DNA of 64,000 nt from Arsenophonus apicola (GTDB taxonomy: Bacteria; Pseudomonadota; Gammaproteobacteria; Enterobacterales; Enterobacteriaceae): the NCBI RefSeq assembly GCF_020268605.1, contig NZ_CP084222.1, positions 1,178,001 to 1,242,000 of the forward strand, read 5' to 3'. Positions 1 through 8,963 of this stretch are shown piece after piece. Position 1 is the first letter of the stretch. Each line of letters starts with the position of its first letter. Both the position numbers and the translations under genes were made by a program. The notes beneath the pieces were generated by a model. The model was not told where the DNA came from and did no database searches. It saw nothing but the letters and a program-made list of their open reading frames with translations.

Positions 1-2
1 TA

Positions 3-551
3 ATGCAAGATGAATTTAATCCAAATCAACAGCAGAAGCGGCTCGATGTCGCTAATAGGATAGAGTCTCACACCAAATATGATTTTGCTTTGACCGAAGA
101 AGAGCAAGAAGCGATTGAGCAAGAAAAACATCACTATGAAGATCCCAGAGCCGCTTCAATTGAAGCATTGAAAATTGTGCAAAATAAGCGCGGTTGGGTG
201 GAAGATGGTGCTATTTATGCAATTGCCAATCTGTTAGGTATTCCTGCTAGTGATGTAGAAGGCGTAGCGACCTTCTACAGTCAAATTTATCGTCAACCTG
301 TTGGTCGCCATATTATCCGTTATTGTGACAGCGTGGTTTGTCATATTACCGGTTATCAAGGTATTGAGAGTGAAATTATCAAGTTATTACAGATTGCGCC
401 CGGACAAACAACCGCCGATGGCCGTTTTACCTTATTACCAACTTGTTGTCTGGGTAACTGTGACAAAGGTCCTACTATGATGATTGATGAGGATACGCAT
501 AGTCATGTCAAGCCATCTGATATTCAACGGTTATTGGAGCAGTATCCATGA
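3..551 (+). CDS. nuoE: NADH-quinone oxidoreductase subunit E
   Basis: Peripheral-arm subunit of respiratory complex I; it holds the [2Fe-2S] cluster N1a beside the FMN site of NuoF. The 182-residue product has the thioredoxin-like ferredoxin fold signature, with cysteines in CDSVVC and in LPTCCLGNCDKGP. The core is near-identical in pattern to E. coli NuoE (166 aa); the N-terminus is about 16 residues longer. The start overlaps an upstream TAA as TAATG, consistent with a preceding nuoCD stop just outside the window. It overlaps nuoF by four bases (ATGA), so translation is probably coupled. Confidence 0.96.
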   Translation: MQDEFNPNQQQKRLDVANRIESHTKYDFALTEEEQEAIEQEKHHYEDPRAASIEALKIVQNKRGWVEDGAIYAIANLLGIPASDVEGVATFYSQIYRQPVGRHIIRYCDSVVCHITGYQGIESEIIKLLQIAPGQTTADGRFTLLPTCCLGNCDKGPTMMIDEDTHSHVKPSDIQRLLEQYP

Positions 552-1903
552 CAACCCAGCGACAAATTACCCGTAATAAGCAGACCCATCCATTAACTTG
601 GCGTTTACGTGAAGATCAGCAGCCCGTCTGGTTAGAGGAATACTTAAGTAAAAATGGTTACCAAGGCGCTAAAAACGCCCTGTCAAGCATGTCGCCAGAT
701 CAGGTGGTTAGCTTGGTTAAAGATGCTGGTCTTAAAGGTCGTGGTGGTGCTGGCTTTTCTACCGGTCTTAAATGGAGTTTAATGCCGAAAGATGACAGCA
801 TGAATATCCGTTATCTACTTTGCAATGCTGATGAAATGGAGCCAGGAACTTATAAAGATCGTCTTTTAATGGAACAGCTACCGCATTTGTTGATCGAGGG
901 AATGCTAATTGGCGCTTATGCATTGAAAGCATATCGTGGTTATATTTTTTTACGTGGTGAGTATATTGAGGCAGCCAAACATTTACGTAAAGCGATTGAG
1001 GAGGCGAAAGCAGCGGGTTTATTAGGTAAAAATATTCTGGCTAGCGGTTTTGATTTTGAGCTTTTTGTGCATACCGGTGCTGGGCGTTATATTTGTGGTG
1101 AAGAAACAGCGCTAATTAATTCCCTTGAAGGACGCCGAGCAAATCCGCGTTCAAAACCGCCTTTTCCGGCAACATCCGGTGTTTGGGGTAAACCAACTTG
1201 CGTCAATAATGTGGAAACGCTCTGTAATGTGCCGGCGATTATTACACATGGTAAAGAGTGGTATCTGGGCCTTAGCGAAGGTAAAAGCAAAGATGCTGGA
1301 ACGAAGCTGATGGGATTTTCTGGCCGGGTCAATAATCCCGGCTTGTGGGAATTACCTTTTGGTATCACTGCACGTGAAATCCTAGAAGATTATGCAGGTG
1401 GCATGCGTGCAGGTTTAACGCTTAAAGCCTGGCAACCAGGCGGAGCAGGTACCGATTTTCTAACGGAAGCGCATCTTGATTTAGCCATGGATTTCGACAC
1501 TATTGCTAAAGCTGGCAGCCGTTTAGGTACCGCACTGGCCATGGCGGTTGATCATGAAATTAATATGGTTGCTTTAACCCGCAATCTAGAGCAATTTTTT
1601 GCCCGCGAATCGTGTGGTTGGTGTACACCGTGTCGTGATGGCCTACCTTGGAGTGTAAAAATTTTACAGGCGTTAGAGCGTGGTGAGGGGCAACCAGGTG
1701 ATATTGAAACATTAGAGCAACTTTGTCGTTTTCTTGGGCCAGGTAAAACTTTTTGTGCCCATGCCCCCGGTGCGGTTGAACCTTTGCAGAGTGCTATCAA
1801 ATATTTTCGTGCTGAATTTGAAGCTGGCATCAGCCAACAAAATTTGGCCAACTTGAGTCCAATTGCAGGTATTCAGCCAAATTTGTTAAAGCAGCGTTGG
1901 TGA
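548..1903 (+). CDS. nuoF: NADH-quinone oxidoreductase subunit F
   Basis: NADH dehydrogenase subunit of complex I, carrying FMN and the [4Fe-4S] cluster N3. Visible signatures are the glycine-rich nucleotide loop GRGGAGF at residues 64-70, the GRYICGEETAL motif of the FMN/NADH site, and cluster cysteines in SCGWCTPC near 356-362 with a fourth in FCAHAPG near 401. Length (451 aa) matches the family. It follows nuoE with an ATGA overlap; 85 bases containing a small hairpin separate it from nuoG, the largest gap in the operon. Confidence 0.97.
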   Translation: MTTQRQITRNKQTHPLTWRLREDQQPVWLEEYLSKNGYQGAKNALSSMSPDQVVSLVKDAGLKGRGGAGFSTGLKWSLMPKDDSMNIRYLLCNADEMEPGTYKDRLLMEQLPHLLIEGMLIGAYALKAYRGYIFLRGEYIEAAKHLRKAIEEAKAAGLLGKNILASGFDFELFVHTGAGRYICGEETALINSLEGRRANPRSKPPFPATSGVWGKPTCVNNVETLCNVPAIITHGKEWYLGLSEGKSKDAGTKLMGFSGRVNNPGLWELPFGITAREILEDYAGGMRAGLTLKAWQPGGAGTDFLTEAHLDLAMDFDTIAKAGSRLGTALAMAVDHEINMVALTRNLEQFFARESCGWCTPCRDGLPWSVKILQALERGEGQPGDIETLEQLCRFLGPGKTFCAHAPGAVEPLQSAIKYFRAEFEAGISQQNLANLSPIAGIQPNLLKQRW

Positions 1904-1959
1904 TAACCTACGCTAAGCTAAATAAAAAAGTATTTAAGTCGACTGAATTTTTGATTAAC

Positions 1960-1977
1960 GCCTGCTAACAAGCAGGC
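1960..1977 (+). promoter_or_regulatory. Hairpin between nuoF and nuoG
   Basis: A 6-bp inverted repeat, GCCTGC/GCAGGC with a TAACAA loop, lies just before the nuoG ribosome-binding region. No U-tract follows, so it is not a terminator. It may act in mRNA processing or stability, or modulate nuoG translation; function is inference. Confidence 0.35.
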
Positions 1978-1988
1978 CATTAGGAAGC

Positions 1989-4721
1989 ATGCTGACTATG
2001 GCTACAATATATGTAGACGGCAAACGATATGATGTTAATGGGGCTGAAAATCTATTACAGGCCTGTCTCTCTCTGGGGCTGGATATCCCTTACTTTTGCT
2101 GGCATCCAGCGTTAGGCAGTGTTGGTGCTTGCCGTCAATGTGCAGTTAAGCAATATCAAAATGCAGACGACACCCCTGGTCGTCTAGTAATGTCCTGTAT
2201 GACACCGGCTTCTGATGGAACCTATATTTCCATTGACGATGATGAAGCCAAGCAGTTTCGTGCAAGTGTTGTTGAGTGGTTGATGACAAACCATCCACAT
2301 GATTGCCCGGTTTGTGAGGAAGGCGGCAATTGTCATTTACAAGATATGACAGTGATGACTGGTCATACCATGCGTAAATATCGTTTTACCAAACGAACCC
2401 ATCATAATCAGGATCTAGGCCCATTTATTGGTCACGAAATGAATCGCTGTATTGCTTGCTATCGCTGTGTCCGTTATTACAAAGATTATGCTGATGGCAC
2501 GGATCTAGGTGTTTATAGCGCACATAATCATGTCTATTTCGGCCGCGTAGAAGACGGTACGTTAGAGAGTGAATTTGCGGGTAATTTAGTTGAGATCTGT
2601 CCTACGGGTGTTTTTACTGATAAAACCCATTCTGAACGTTACAATCGCAAGTGGGATATGCAATTTGCACCAGGAATATGTCAACAGTGTAGTATCGGTT
2701 GTAACACTAGCCCTGGTGAACGTTATGGTGAATTACGTCGGATTGAAAACCGTTACAACGGTATGATCAATCACTATTTTTTATGTGATCGTGGCCGTTT
2801 TGGTTATGGTTATGTTAATCGTAAAGATCGTCCCCGCCAGCCTCAATTAGCTAAAAAAGGAAAACGACACACTATTTCGGCAGTAGAGGCGATGCAAACG
2901 GGGGCGAAAATTTTACGCCAAGCAAAAAAGACTATTGGTATTGGGTCGCCACGAGCCAGTATCGAGAGCAATTATGCATTGCGAGCACTGGTTGGCGAAG
3001 AAAACTTTTATTCCGGTATTTCCACAGCACAGCAGCGTCGTCTCGAATTAATGGTCAACATTTTGCAAAAGGGTGGCGTCTATACGCCGACATTGCGCGA
3101 AATTGAAAATTACGATGCGGTGCTGGTTTTGGGAGAAGATTTAACTCAAACTGGGGCGCGTATTGCATTAGCGGTTCGTCAGGCGGTGAAAGGTAAAGCC
3201 AAAGCAATGGCTGCAGCACAAAAAGTGGCAGATTGGCAAATCGCCGCCGTGTTAAATATAGGCCAACATGCTAAATATCCCCTATTTATCACCAGTATAG
3301 ATGATAGCCGGTTAGATGATGTTGCGGCATTTAGTTATCGGGCACCGGTTGATGACCAAGCTCGCTTTGGTTTTGCTATTGCTCACGCTTTGGACAGTAA
3401 AGCGCCAGCCGTCAATGATTTGCCGGCGGATCTCAAAACGAAAGCAAAATTAGTTGCTGCAGCTTTATTGCAGGCCAAAAAGCCGCTTATTATTAGTGGC
3501 AGCAATGCCGGTTGTGATGCACTTATTCAGGCCGCGGCTAATATTGCCTTTGCATTAACAATGAATAATGTGGCAGCAGGAATTACCTATATTGCCGCTG
3601 AAGCGAATAGTTTTGGCTTGGCTTTGATGAATGCTAAGCCGTTAGATATGGCAATCGAGCGTATTGCATCCGGTGAGGTTGATACCGCCGTTGTTATGGA
3701 AAATGATCTTTATCGCCATAGTGATGTTGACAGCGTTAATAATGCTTTGGGTAAGCTTAATAAATTGATTGTCGCAGATCATCAGCGTACCGCTATTATG
3801 GATCATGCCGATCTTATTTTACCCGCCGCCAGTTTTGCTGAAAGCTCTGGAACGTTAATTAATAATGAAGGCCGTGCACAACGTTATTTTCAGGTGTTTG
3901 ATCCGACTTATTATCAACCTAATATTGCCATCAATGAAAGTTGGCGTTGGTTCCATTCATTGCAGGCAGAGTTTGAAACACGTCAGATAGACTGGTCACA
4001 ATTAGATCACGTGATCAAAGCCTGTGTAACAGCTATGCCTCAGTTTACTGCGATTGTTGATGCGGCACCTAATGCGACATTTCGTATTCGGGGGCAAAAA
4101 CTAGCGCGCTCTCCTCAACGTTATAGTGGCCGTACCGCAATATTGGCTGATATTTCAGTTAGTGAACCTGGTCAGCCACGTGATATTGATACGCCATTTG
4201 CTTTTTCGATGGAAGGTAATAACAGCCCCATGGCTAAACGCCAACAAATTCCATTTGCTTGGTCGCCAGGCTGGAATTCACCTCAAGCATGGAATAAGTT
4301 TCAAGCTGAAGTCGGCGGGCCATTACGTTTTGGTGATCCGGGTATCCGATTATTTAATTCGACCGATAGCCGCCTAGATTATTTTACTGCTATTCCGCTG
4401 GCGTGGCAGCGGCAAGATAACCAATGGACGGTTGCCCCTTACTATCATTTATTTGGTAGTGATGAAACCTCACAGCGCGCGGAGGCAATACAACAACGTA
4501 TGCTAGAGGCTTATATTATGCTCAATATTCAAGATGCTGAAAATCTAGCGGTGAAAGTTGGTGCCATGCTTGAATTCAGTTATGGTGAGCAAGTTTATCG
4601 ATTGCCAGTTCGTCTCAGCTATCATTTGGCTCCAGGGCAGATTGGCTTACCGCTTGGTATGCCCGGCATTGCGCCAACGATGGCAGGTGTTGCTGTGAAA
4701 AATTTACGGAGGGCAACATAA
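1989..4721 (+). CDS. nuoG: NADH-quinone oxidoreductase subunit G
   Basis: Largest peripheral subunit of complex I (910 aa), holding several Fe-S clusters on the electron path from NuoF to NuoI. N-terminal plant-type ferredoxin cysteines are seen in CWHPALGSVGACRQC and MSCMTP; the His-Cys3 [4Fe-4S] motif is HPHDCPVCEEGGNC; a ferredoxin motif follows in CIACYRCVRYY and CPTGVF; then CQQCSIGC with CDRGRFGY for the extra N7 cluster found in some bacteria. The rest resembles a molybdopterin oxidoreductase domain without known catalysis. Start MLTMATIYVDG aligns with E. coli MLMATIHVDG. The stop overlaps nuoH as TAATG. Confidence 0.96.
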   Translation: MLTMATIYVDGKRYDVNGAENLLQACLSLGLDIPYFCWHPALGSVGACRQCAVKQYQNADDTPGRLVMSCMTPASDGTYISIDDDEAKQFRASVVEWLMTNHPHDCPVCEEGGNCHLQDMTVMTGHTMRKYRFTKRTHHNQDLGPFIGHEMNRCIACYRCVRYYKDYADGTDLGVYSAHNHVYFGRVEDGTLESEFAGNLVEICPTGVFTDKTHSERYNRKWDMQFAPGICQQCSIGCNTSPGERYGELRRIENRYNGMINHYFLCDRGRFGYGYVNRKDRPRQPQLAKKGKRHTISAVEAMQTGAKILRQAKKTIGIGSPRASIESNYALRALVGEENFYSGISTAQQRRLELMVNILQKGGVYTPTLREIENYDAVLVLGEDLTQTGARIALAVRQAVKGKAKAMAAAQKVADWQIAAVLNIGQHAKYPLFITSIDDSRLDDVAAFSYRAPVDDQARFGFAIAHALDSKAPAVNDLPADLKTKAKLVAAALLQAKKPLIISGSNAGCDALIQAAANIAFALTMNNVAAGITYIAAEANSFGLALMNAKPLDMAIERIASGEVDTAVVMENDLYRHSDVDSVNNALGKLNKLIVADHQRTAIMDHADLILPAASFAESSGTLINNEGRAQRYFQVFDPTYYQPNIAINESWRWFHSLQAEFETRQIDWSQLDHVIKACVTAMPQFTAIVDAAPNATFRIRGQKLARSPQRYSGRTAILADISVSEPGQPRDIDTPFAFSMEGNNSPMAKRQQIPFAWSPGWNSPQAWNKFQAEVGGPLRFGDPGIRLFNSTDSRLDYFTAIPLAWQRQDNQWTVAPYYHLFGSDETSQRAEAIQQRMLEAYIMLNIQDAENLAVKVGAMLEFSYGEQVYRLPVRLSYHLAPGQIGLPLGMPGIAPTMAGVAVKNLRRAT

Positions 4722-5695
4722 TGACGCTGTTTTCTGCCGAAATCACTGCTGCGATTATTGCTGTTATACAAGCAATAGTTATTTTGCTGGTAGTGGTTAT
4801 CTGTGGCGCTTTAATGAGTTTTGGCGAACGTCGCTTATTGGCACTGTTCCAGAATCGATATGGACCTAATCGGGTAGGGTGGGGTGGTTCATTACAGATT
4901 GTGGCTGATATGATAAAAATGCTATTTAAAGAAGATTGGATCCCACAATTTTCAGATAAGCGCATTTTCATGTTGGCACCGGTAATTGCTTTTTGCTCCA
5001 TGTTATTGGTGTTTGCTATTATTCCAGTTAGCGCAACTTGGTATGTTGCCGATCTTAACATCGGTCTGCTGTTTTTTTTCATGATGGCTGGATTAGCGGT
5101 TTATTCAGTACTATTTGCGGGTTGGGCAAGTAATAATAAATACTCTTTATTAGGCGCGATGCGCGCTTCTGCTCAGACCTTAAGTTATGAAGTCTTTTTG
5201 GGACTTTCATTAATGGGAGTCGTCGCTCGCGCCGGCTCCTTTAACTTAATGGATATTGTCAATTCACAAGTAGGACTATGGAATATTATTCCACAATTTT
5301 TCGGCTTTTTAACCTTTGTCATTGCTGGCGTTGCAGTTTGTCACCGTCATCCATTTGATCAACCTGAATCAGAGCAAGAACTGGCTGATGGCTATCATAT
5401 TGAATATTCTGGTATGAAATTTGGTCTATTTTTCGTCGGTGAATATATCAGTATTGTCACGGTTTCCGCATTAATTGTGACCTTATTTTTTGGCGGCTGG
5501 CTTGGCCCATTTTTACCTGGTTTTATTTGGTTAGCCTTAAAAACCGCCTTCTTCATGGTGATGTTTATTCTGGTTCGCGCCTCGTTACCACGTCCGCGTT
5601 ATGATCAAGTGATGGCTTTTGGTTGGAAAGTGTGTTTGCCATTGACGTTGATCAATCTGTTAGTAACCGCAGCGGTTATTCTATGCAACGCTTAA
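4721..5695 (+). CDS. nuoH: NADH-quinone oxidoreductase subunit H
   Basis: Membrane subunit of complex I at the junction with the peripheral arm; it forms part of the quinone-binding chamber. The 324-aa product is strongly hydrophobic with about eight helices. It carries the conserved family segments ERRLLALFQNRYGPNRVGW near residue 37 and the charged quinone-side loop DQPESEQELADGYHIEYSGM near residue 213. The start overlaps the nuoG stop by one base; nuoI follows after 17 bases. Confidence 0.96.
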   Translation: MTLFSAEITAAIIAVIQAIVILLVVVICGALMSFGERRLLALFQNRYGPNRVGWGGSLQIVADMIKMLFKEDWIPQFSDKRIFMLAPVIAFCSMLLVFAIIPVSATWYVADLNIGLLFFFMMAGLAVYSVLFAGWASNNKYSLLGAMRASAQTLSYEVFLGLSLMGVVARAGSFNLMDIVNSQVGLWNIIPQFFGFLTFVIAGVAVCHRHPFDQPESEQELADGYHIEYSGMKFGLFFVGEYISIVTVSALIVTLFFGGWLGPFLPGFIWLALKTAFFMVMFILVRASLPRPRYDQVMAFGWKVCLPLTLINLLVTAAVILCNA

Positions 5696-5712
5696 TAAGG
5701 GAGGATTGAGCC

Positions 5713-6255
5713 ATGACATTAAAAGAGTTAGTGGTTGGTTTAGCCACCCAGATACGTAGTATTTGTATGATTGGCCTACATGCTTTTCATAAACGTGAAA
5801 CCAAAATGTATCCGGAAGAACCGGTTTATTTACCTCCCCGCTATCGTGGGCGAATTGTATTAACCCGTGATCCTGATGGTAAAGAGCGTTGTGTGGCTTG
5901 CAATTTATGTGCGGTAGTTTGTCCAGTAGGTTGCATTTCACTACAAAAAGCGGAACAGCCAGATGGCCGTTGGTATCCAGAATTTTTCCAGATTAATTTT
6001 TCCCGTTGTATTTTTTGCGGTTTATGTGAAGAGGCTTGTCCGACTACTGCTATCCAGCTAACGCCGGATTTTGAAATGGGCGAATATAAACGCCAAGATT
6101 TGGTTTATGAAAAACAGGATTTGTTGATTTCAGGGCCAGGTAAATATCCAGATTATAATTTTTATCACAAAACGGGTATGGCGATTAATGGTAAAGATAA
6201 AGGTGAAGCAGATAATGAAGTTAAGCCAATTAATGTCAAAGATTTGTTGCCTTAA
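5713..6255 (+). CDS. nuoI: NADH-quinone oxidoreductase subunit I
   Basis: Ferredoxin-like subunit carrying clusters N6a and N6b, which pass electrons to N2 and quinone. Two complete CxxCxxCxxxCP motifs are present, CVACNLCAVVCP near residue 60 and CIFCGLCEEACP near residue 99. The length of 180 aa is the usual family length. The start has a GGGAGG ribosome-binding sequence upstream. It lies in its standard position between nuoH and nuoJ. Confidence 0.97.
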   Translation: MTLKELVVGLATQIRSICMIGLHAFHKRETKMYPEEPVYLPPRYRGRIVLTRDPDGKERCVACNLCAVVCPVGCISLQKAEQPDGRWYPEFFQINFSRCIFCGLCEEACPTTAIQLTPDFEMGEYKRQDLVYEKQDLLISGPGKYPDYNFYHKTGMAINGKDKGEADNEVKPINVKDLLP

Positions 6256-6267
6256 GGAGCGATGTTT

Positions 6268-6801
6268 ATGGAGTTTACATTTTATGTCGCCGGATTGGTT
6301 GCTATTTTGGCGACGCTAAGGGTAATAACACATACCAATCCAGTTCATGCGCTGTTGTATCTGATCGTTTCCCTGTTAGCTTTATCAATTGTTTTCTTCT
6401 CGGTTGGATCCTATTTTGCTGGTGCCTTAGAGATTATCGTTTATGCCGGTGCGATCATGGTGCTGTTTGTGTTTGTTGTCATGATGCTCAATTTAGGTAA
6501 ATCAGTCGTTGAGCAGGAGCGTGCCTGGCTACAACCCAAAGCATGGCTTGGCCCAGCTATTCTTTCAGCCATTTTACTTGGCGTTATTGTTTATGCCATC
6601 GTGGCCATAAAACATAGCCAGATCAAAGGCGAGATGATCAGCGCTATGGCGGTTGGCATAAGTTTATTTGGTCCTTATGTGTTAGCTGTTGAACTGGTTT
6701 CTTTATTGTTAATGGCGGGTCTTGTCGTGGCATTTCATATCGGGCGTGAAAAGCGGCTTCATGCTGTTGATAGTCATTCTGAGGTGGAGGAACAAGTATG
6801 A
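6268..6801 (+). CDS. nuoJ: NADH-quinone oxidoreductase subunit J
   Basis: Membrane subunit of complex I with five predicted helices (177 aa); the segment GALEIIVYAGAIMVLFVFVV is the conserved third helix, which includes the pi-bulge region that couples redox chemistry to proton pumping. I chose ATG 6268 (MEFTFYVAG, matching E. coli MEFAFYICG) because AAGGAG at 6254-6259 lies eight bases upstream; the in-frame ATG at 6262 is only two bases from it. The end overlaps nuoK by four bases. Confidence 0.95.
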   Translation: MEFTFYVAGLVAILATLRVITHTNPVHALLYLIVSLLALSIVFFSVGSYFAGALEIIVYAGAIMVLFVFVVMMLNLGKSVVEQERAWLQPKAWLGPAILSAILLGVIVYAIVAIKHSQIKGEMISAMAVGISLFGPYVLAVELVSLLLMAGLVVAFHIGREKRLHAVDSHSEVEEQV

Positions 6802-7100
6802 TCCTTCTGCAACATGGTTTAATTTTAGCGGCGATTTTATTTGTTTTAGGTTTAACTTGTTTGCTGATCCGGCGCAATCTTCTCTTTATGTTAATTGGAT
6901 TAGAAATAATGATTAATTCAGCTGCATTGGCTTTTGTGGTGGCTGGTAGTTATTGGGGACAAGCTGATGGCCAAGTGATGTATATTCTAACAATTAGTTT
7001 GGCTGCCGCAGAAGCAAGTATAGGATTGGCGTTGTTATTGCAACTTCATCGTCATCGCCAGAACCTTAATATTGATGAAGTCAGTGAGATGCGCGGATGA
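6798..7100 (+). CDS. nuoK: NADH-quinone oxidoreductase subunit K
   Basis: Small antiporter-like membrane subunit of complex I (100 aa, three helices), homologous to MrpC. The conserved glutamates in the second and third helices are visible in GLEIMINSAALAF and AAAEASIGLAL. ATGA overlaps with nuoJ upstream and nuoL downstream indicate coupled translation in the operon. The length equals that of E. coli NuoK. Confidence 0.96.
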   Translation: MILLQHGLILAAILFVLGLTCLLIRRNLLFMLIGLEIMINSAALAFVVAGSYWGQADGQVMYILTISLAAAEASIGLALLLQLHRHRQNLNIDEVSEMRG

Positions 7101-8944
7101 ATTTACTCTATTTAACCATTTTGCTGCCACTATTGGGATTTCTACTGCTCGCATTTTCTCGCGGACGTTGGTCAGAAAATTTGTCCGCTACCATCGGGGT
7201 TGGTTCGATAGGTTTGGCAGCATTGATAACATTTTGGCTAGCGATTGATTTTTATGCTAATAATGCTGATGGTGGCTATGTTTATCGTCAGACGTTGTGG
7301 AATTGGATAGCAGTAGGTAACTTCAACATTCCTATTACACTGGTGCTTGATGGTTTATCATTAACCATGTTAGCGGTTGTGACCGGCGTCGGCTTTTTAA
7401 TTCATCTATACGCCTCTTGGTATATGCGTGGTGAAGAAGGTTATTCACGCTTTTTTGCTTATACCAATTTGTTTATTGCAAGTATGGTTGTTCTCGTGTT
7501 GGCTGACAACATGATGCTAATGTATCTTGGTTGGGAAGGCGTCGGTTTATGCAGTTATTTGCTAATTGGTTTTTATTATACCAATCCAGAAAATGGCAAA
7601 GCAGCTATGAAGGCTTTTTTTGTCACACGTATTGGTGATGTATTTTTAGCCATTGGCATGTTTATTCTCTATAACCAATTTGGCACACTGAATTTCCAGC
7701 AATTAAGCATATTAGTACCACAGCAAATTAGCGCTGGTTCGCCCCTTATCAATTGGGCAACCTTAATGATCCTTGGCGGTGCTGTTGGTAAATCTGCTCA
7801 ATTACCTTTGCAGACTTGGTTAGCCGATGCAATGGCCGGTCCAACCCCAGTATCGGCACTTATTCATGCAGCAACCATGGTCACTGCAGGGGTTTATTTA
7901 ATTGCCCGCACGCATATTTTGTTCTTGATGGCGCCGGAAATATTGCACTTAGTCGCTATTATTGGTGCGGTTACCCTAATATTGGCTGGATTTGCGGCCT
8001 TAGTACAAACCGATATCAAACGTGTATTAGCTTATTCGACAATGAGTCAAATAGGTTATATGTTTTTAGCTTTAGGTGTTCAGGCTTGGGATGCGGCTAT
8101 TTTTCATTTGATGACCCACGCGTTTTTTAAAGCTTTACTCTTTTTATCCGCTGGTTCAGTAATTGTTGCCTGTCACCATGAACAAAATATATTTAAAATG
8201 GGTGGCTTACGTAAAACGCTACCCTTTGTTTATGCTTGCTTTTTAATCGGTGGCGGGGCGTTAGCGGCAATACCACTAGTCACTGCAGGTTTTTATAGTA
8301 AAGACGATATCTTATGGGGAGCTGCTCGGCAAGGCGAAACTGTTTTATTGTGGGCTGGCATAATTGGTGCATTTATGACCGCTTTCTATACCTTCCGTAT
8401 GATTTTTATTGTCTTTCATGGCAAAAAACAGGCTAAAGCTCAAGCTGTTGGGGGGATTAGTCATACCCTGCCGTTAGCGGTATTAGCCGTATTATCCACG
8501 GTGGTTGGTGCATTGATTGTGCAACCTTTAGCCGGTATATTCCCTATCAGTGAAACAATCAATGAGTCAGGTAAAGTTAGGCTAGAAATAGTTTCAGCGA
8601 TTGTTGCATTACTCGGACTGGCACTAGCGATATTTCTCTATCTAGGTAAACGTAAGGTTGTTAAATTCATTGCCAAAAGTGCGGCAGGACGTTTTTTTAC
8701 TGCTTGGTGGTATCAGGCATGGGGGTTTGACCAACTTTATAACCTTATTTTTATAAAACCCTTTAAAGTAATTGCTCAATTATTGGCAAATGATCCTGTC
8801 AATTCATTAATGAATATTCCAGCTGTGATGTCACGTTGGGGCAATAGAGGCTTAACTTTTAGCCAGAATGGGCAGATCCGTTGGTATTTGGCTTCTATGG
8901 GGTTAGGGGCAGTGTTGATGTTAGCACTGTTACTTCTGGTTTAA
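7097..8944 (+). CDS. nuoL: NADH-quinone oxidoreductase subunit L
   Basis: Largest antiporter-like proton-pumping subunit of complex I (615 aa). The Mrp-type core shows the conserved helix NMMLMYLGWEGVGLCSYLLI with its key glutamate, and the lysine-bearing segments GGAVGKSAQLPLQTWLADAM and TDIKRVLAYSTMSQIG. The C-terminal part after residue about 480 corresponds to the long lateral helix. It overlaps nuoK by four bases and precedes nuoM by 19. Confidence 0.96.
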   Translation: MNLLYLTILLPLLGFLLLAFSRGRWSENLSATIGVGSIGLAALITFWLAIDFYANNADGGYVYRQTLWNWIAVGNFNIPITLVLDGLSLTMLAVVTGVGFLIHLYASWYMRGEEGYSRFFAYTNLFIASMVVLVLADNMMLMYLGWEGVGLCSYLLIGFYYTNPENGKAAMKAFFVTRIGDVFLAIGMFILYNQFGTLNFQQLSILVPQQISAGSPLINWATLMILGGAVGKSAQLPLQTWLADAMAGPTPVSALIHAATMVTAGVYLIARTHILFLMAPEILHLVAIIGAVTLILAGFAALVQTDIKRVLAYSTMSQIGYMFLALGVQAWDAAIFHLMTHAFFKALLFLSAGSVIVACHHEQNIFKMGGLRKTLPFVYACFLIGGGALAAIPLVTAGFYSKDDILWGAARQGETVLLWAGIIGAFMTAFYTFRMIFIVFHGKKQAKAQAVGGISHTLPLAVLAVLSTVVGALIVQPLAGIFPISETINESGKVRLEIVSAIVALLGLALAIFLYLGKRKVVKFIAKSAAGRFFTAWWYQAWGFDQLYNLIFIKPFKVIAQLLANDPVNSLMNIPAVMSRWGNRGLTFSQNGQIRWYLASMGLGAVLMLALLLLV

Positions 8945-8963
8945 TTAAGGGACACATTGCGCC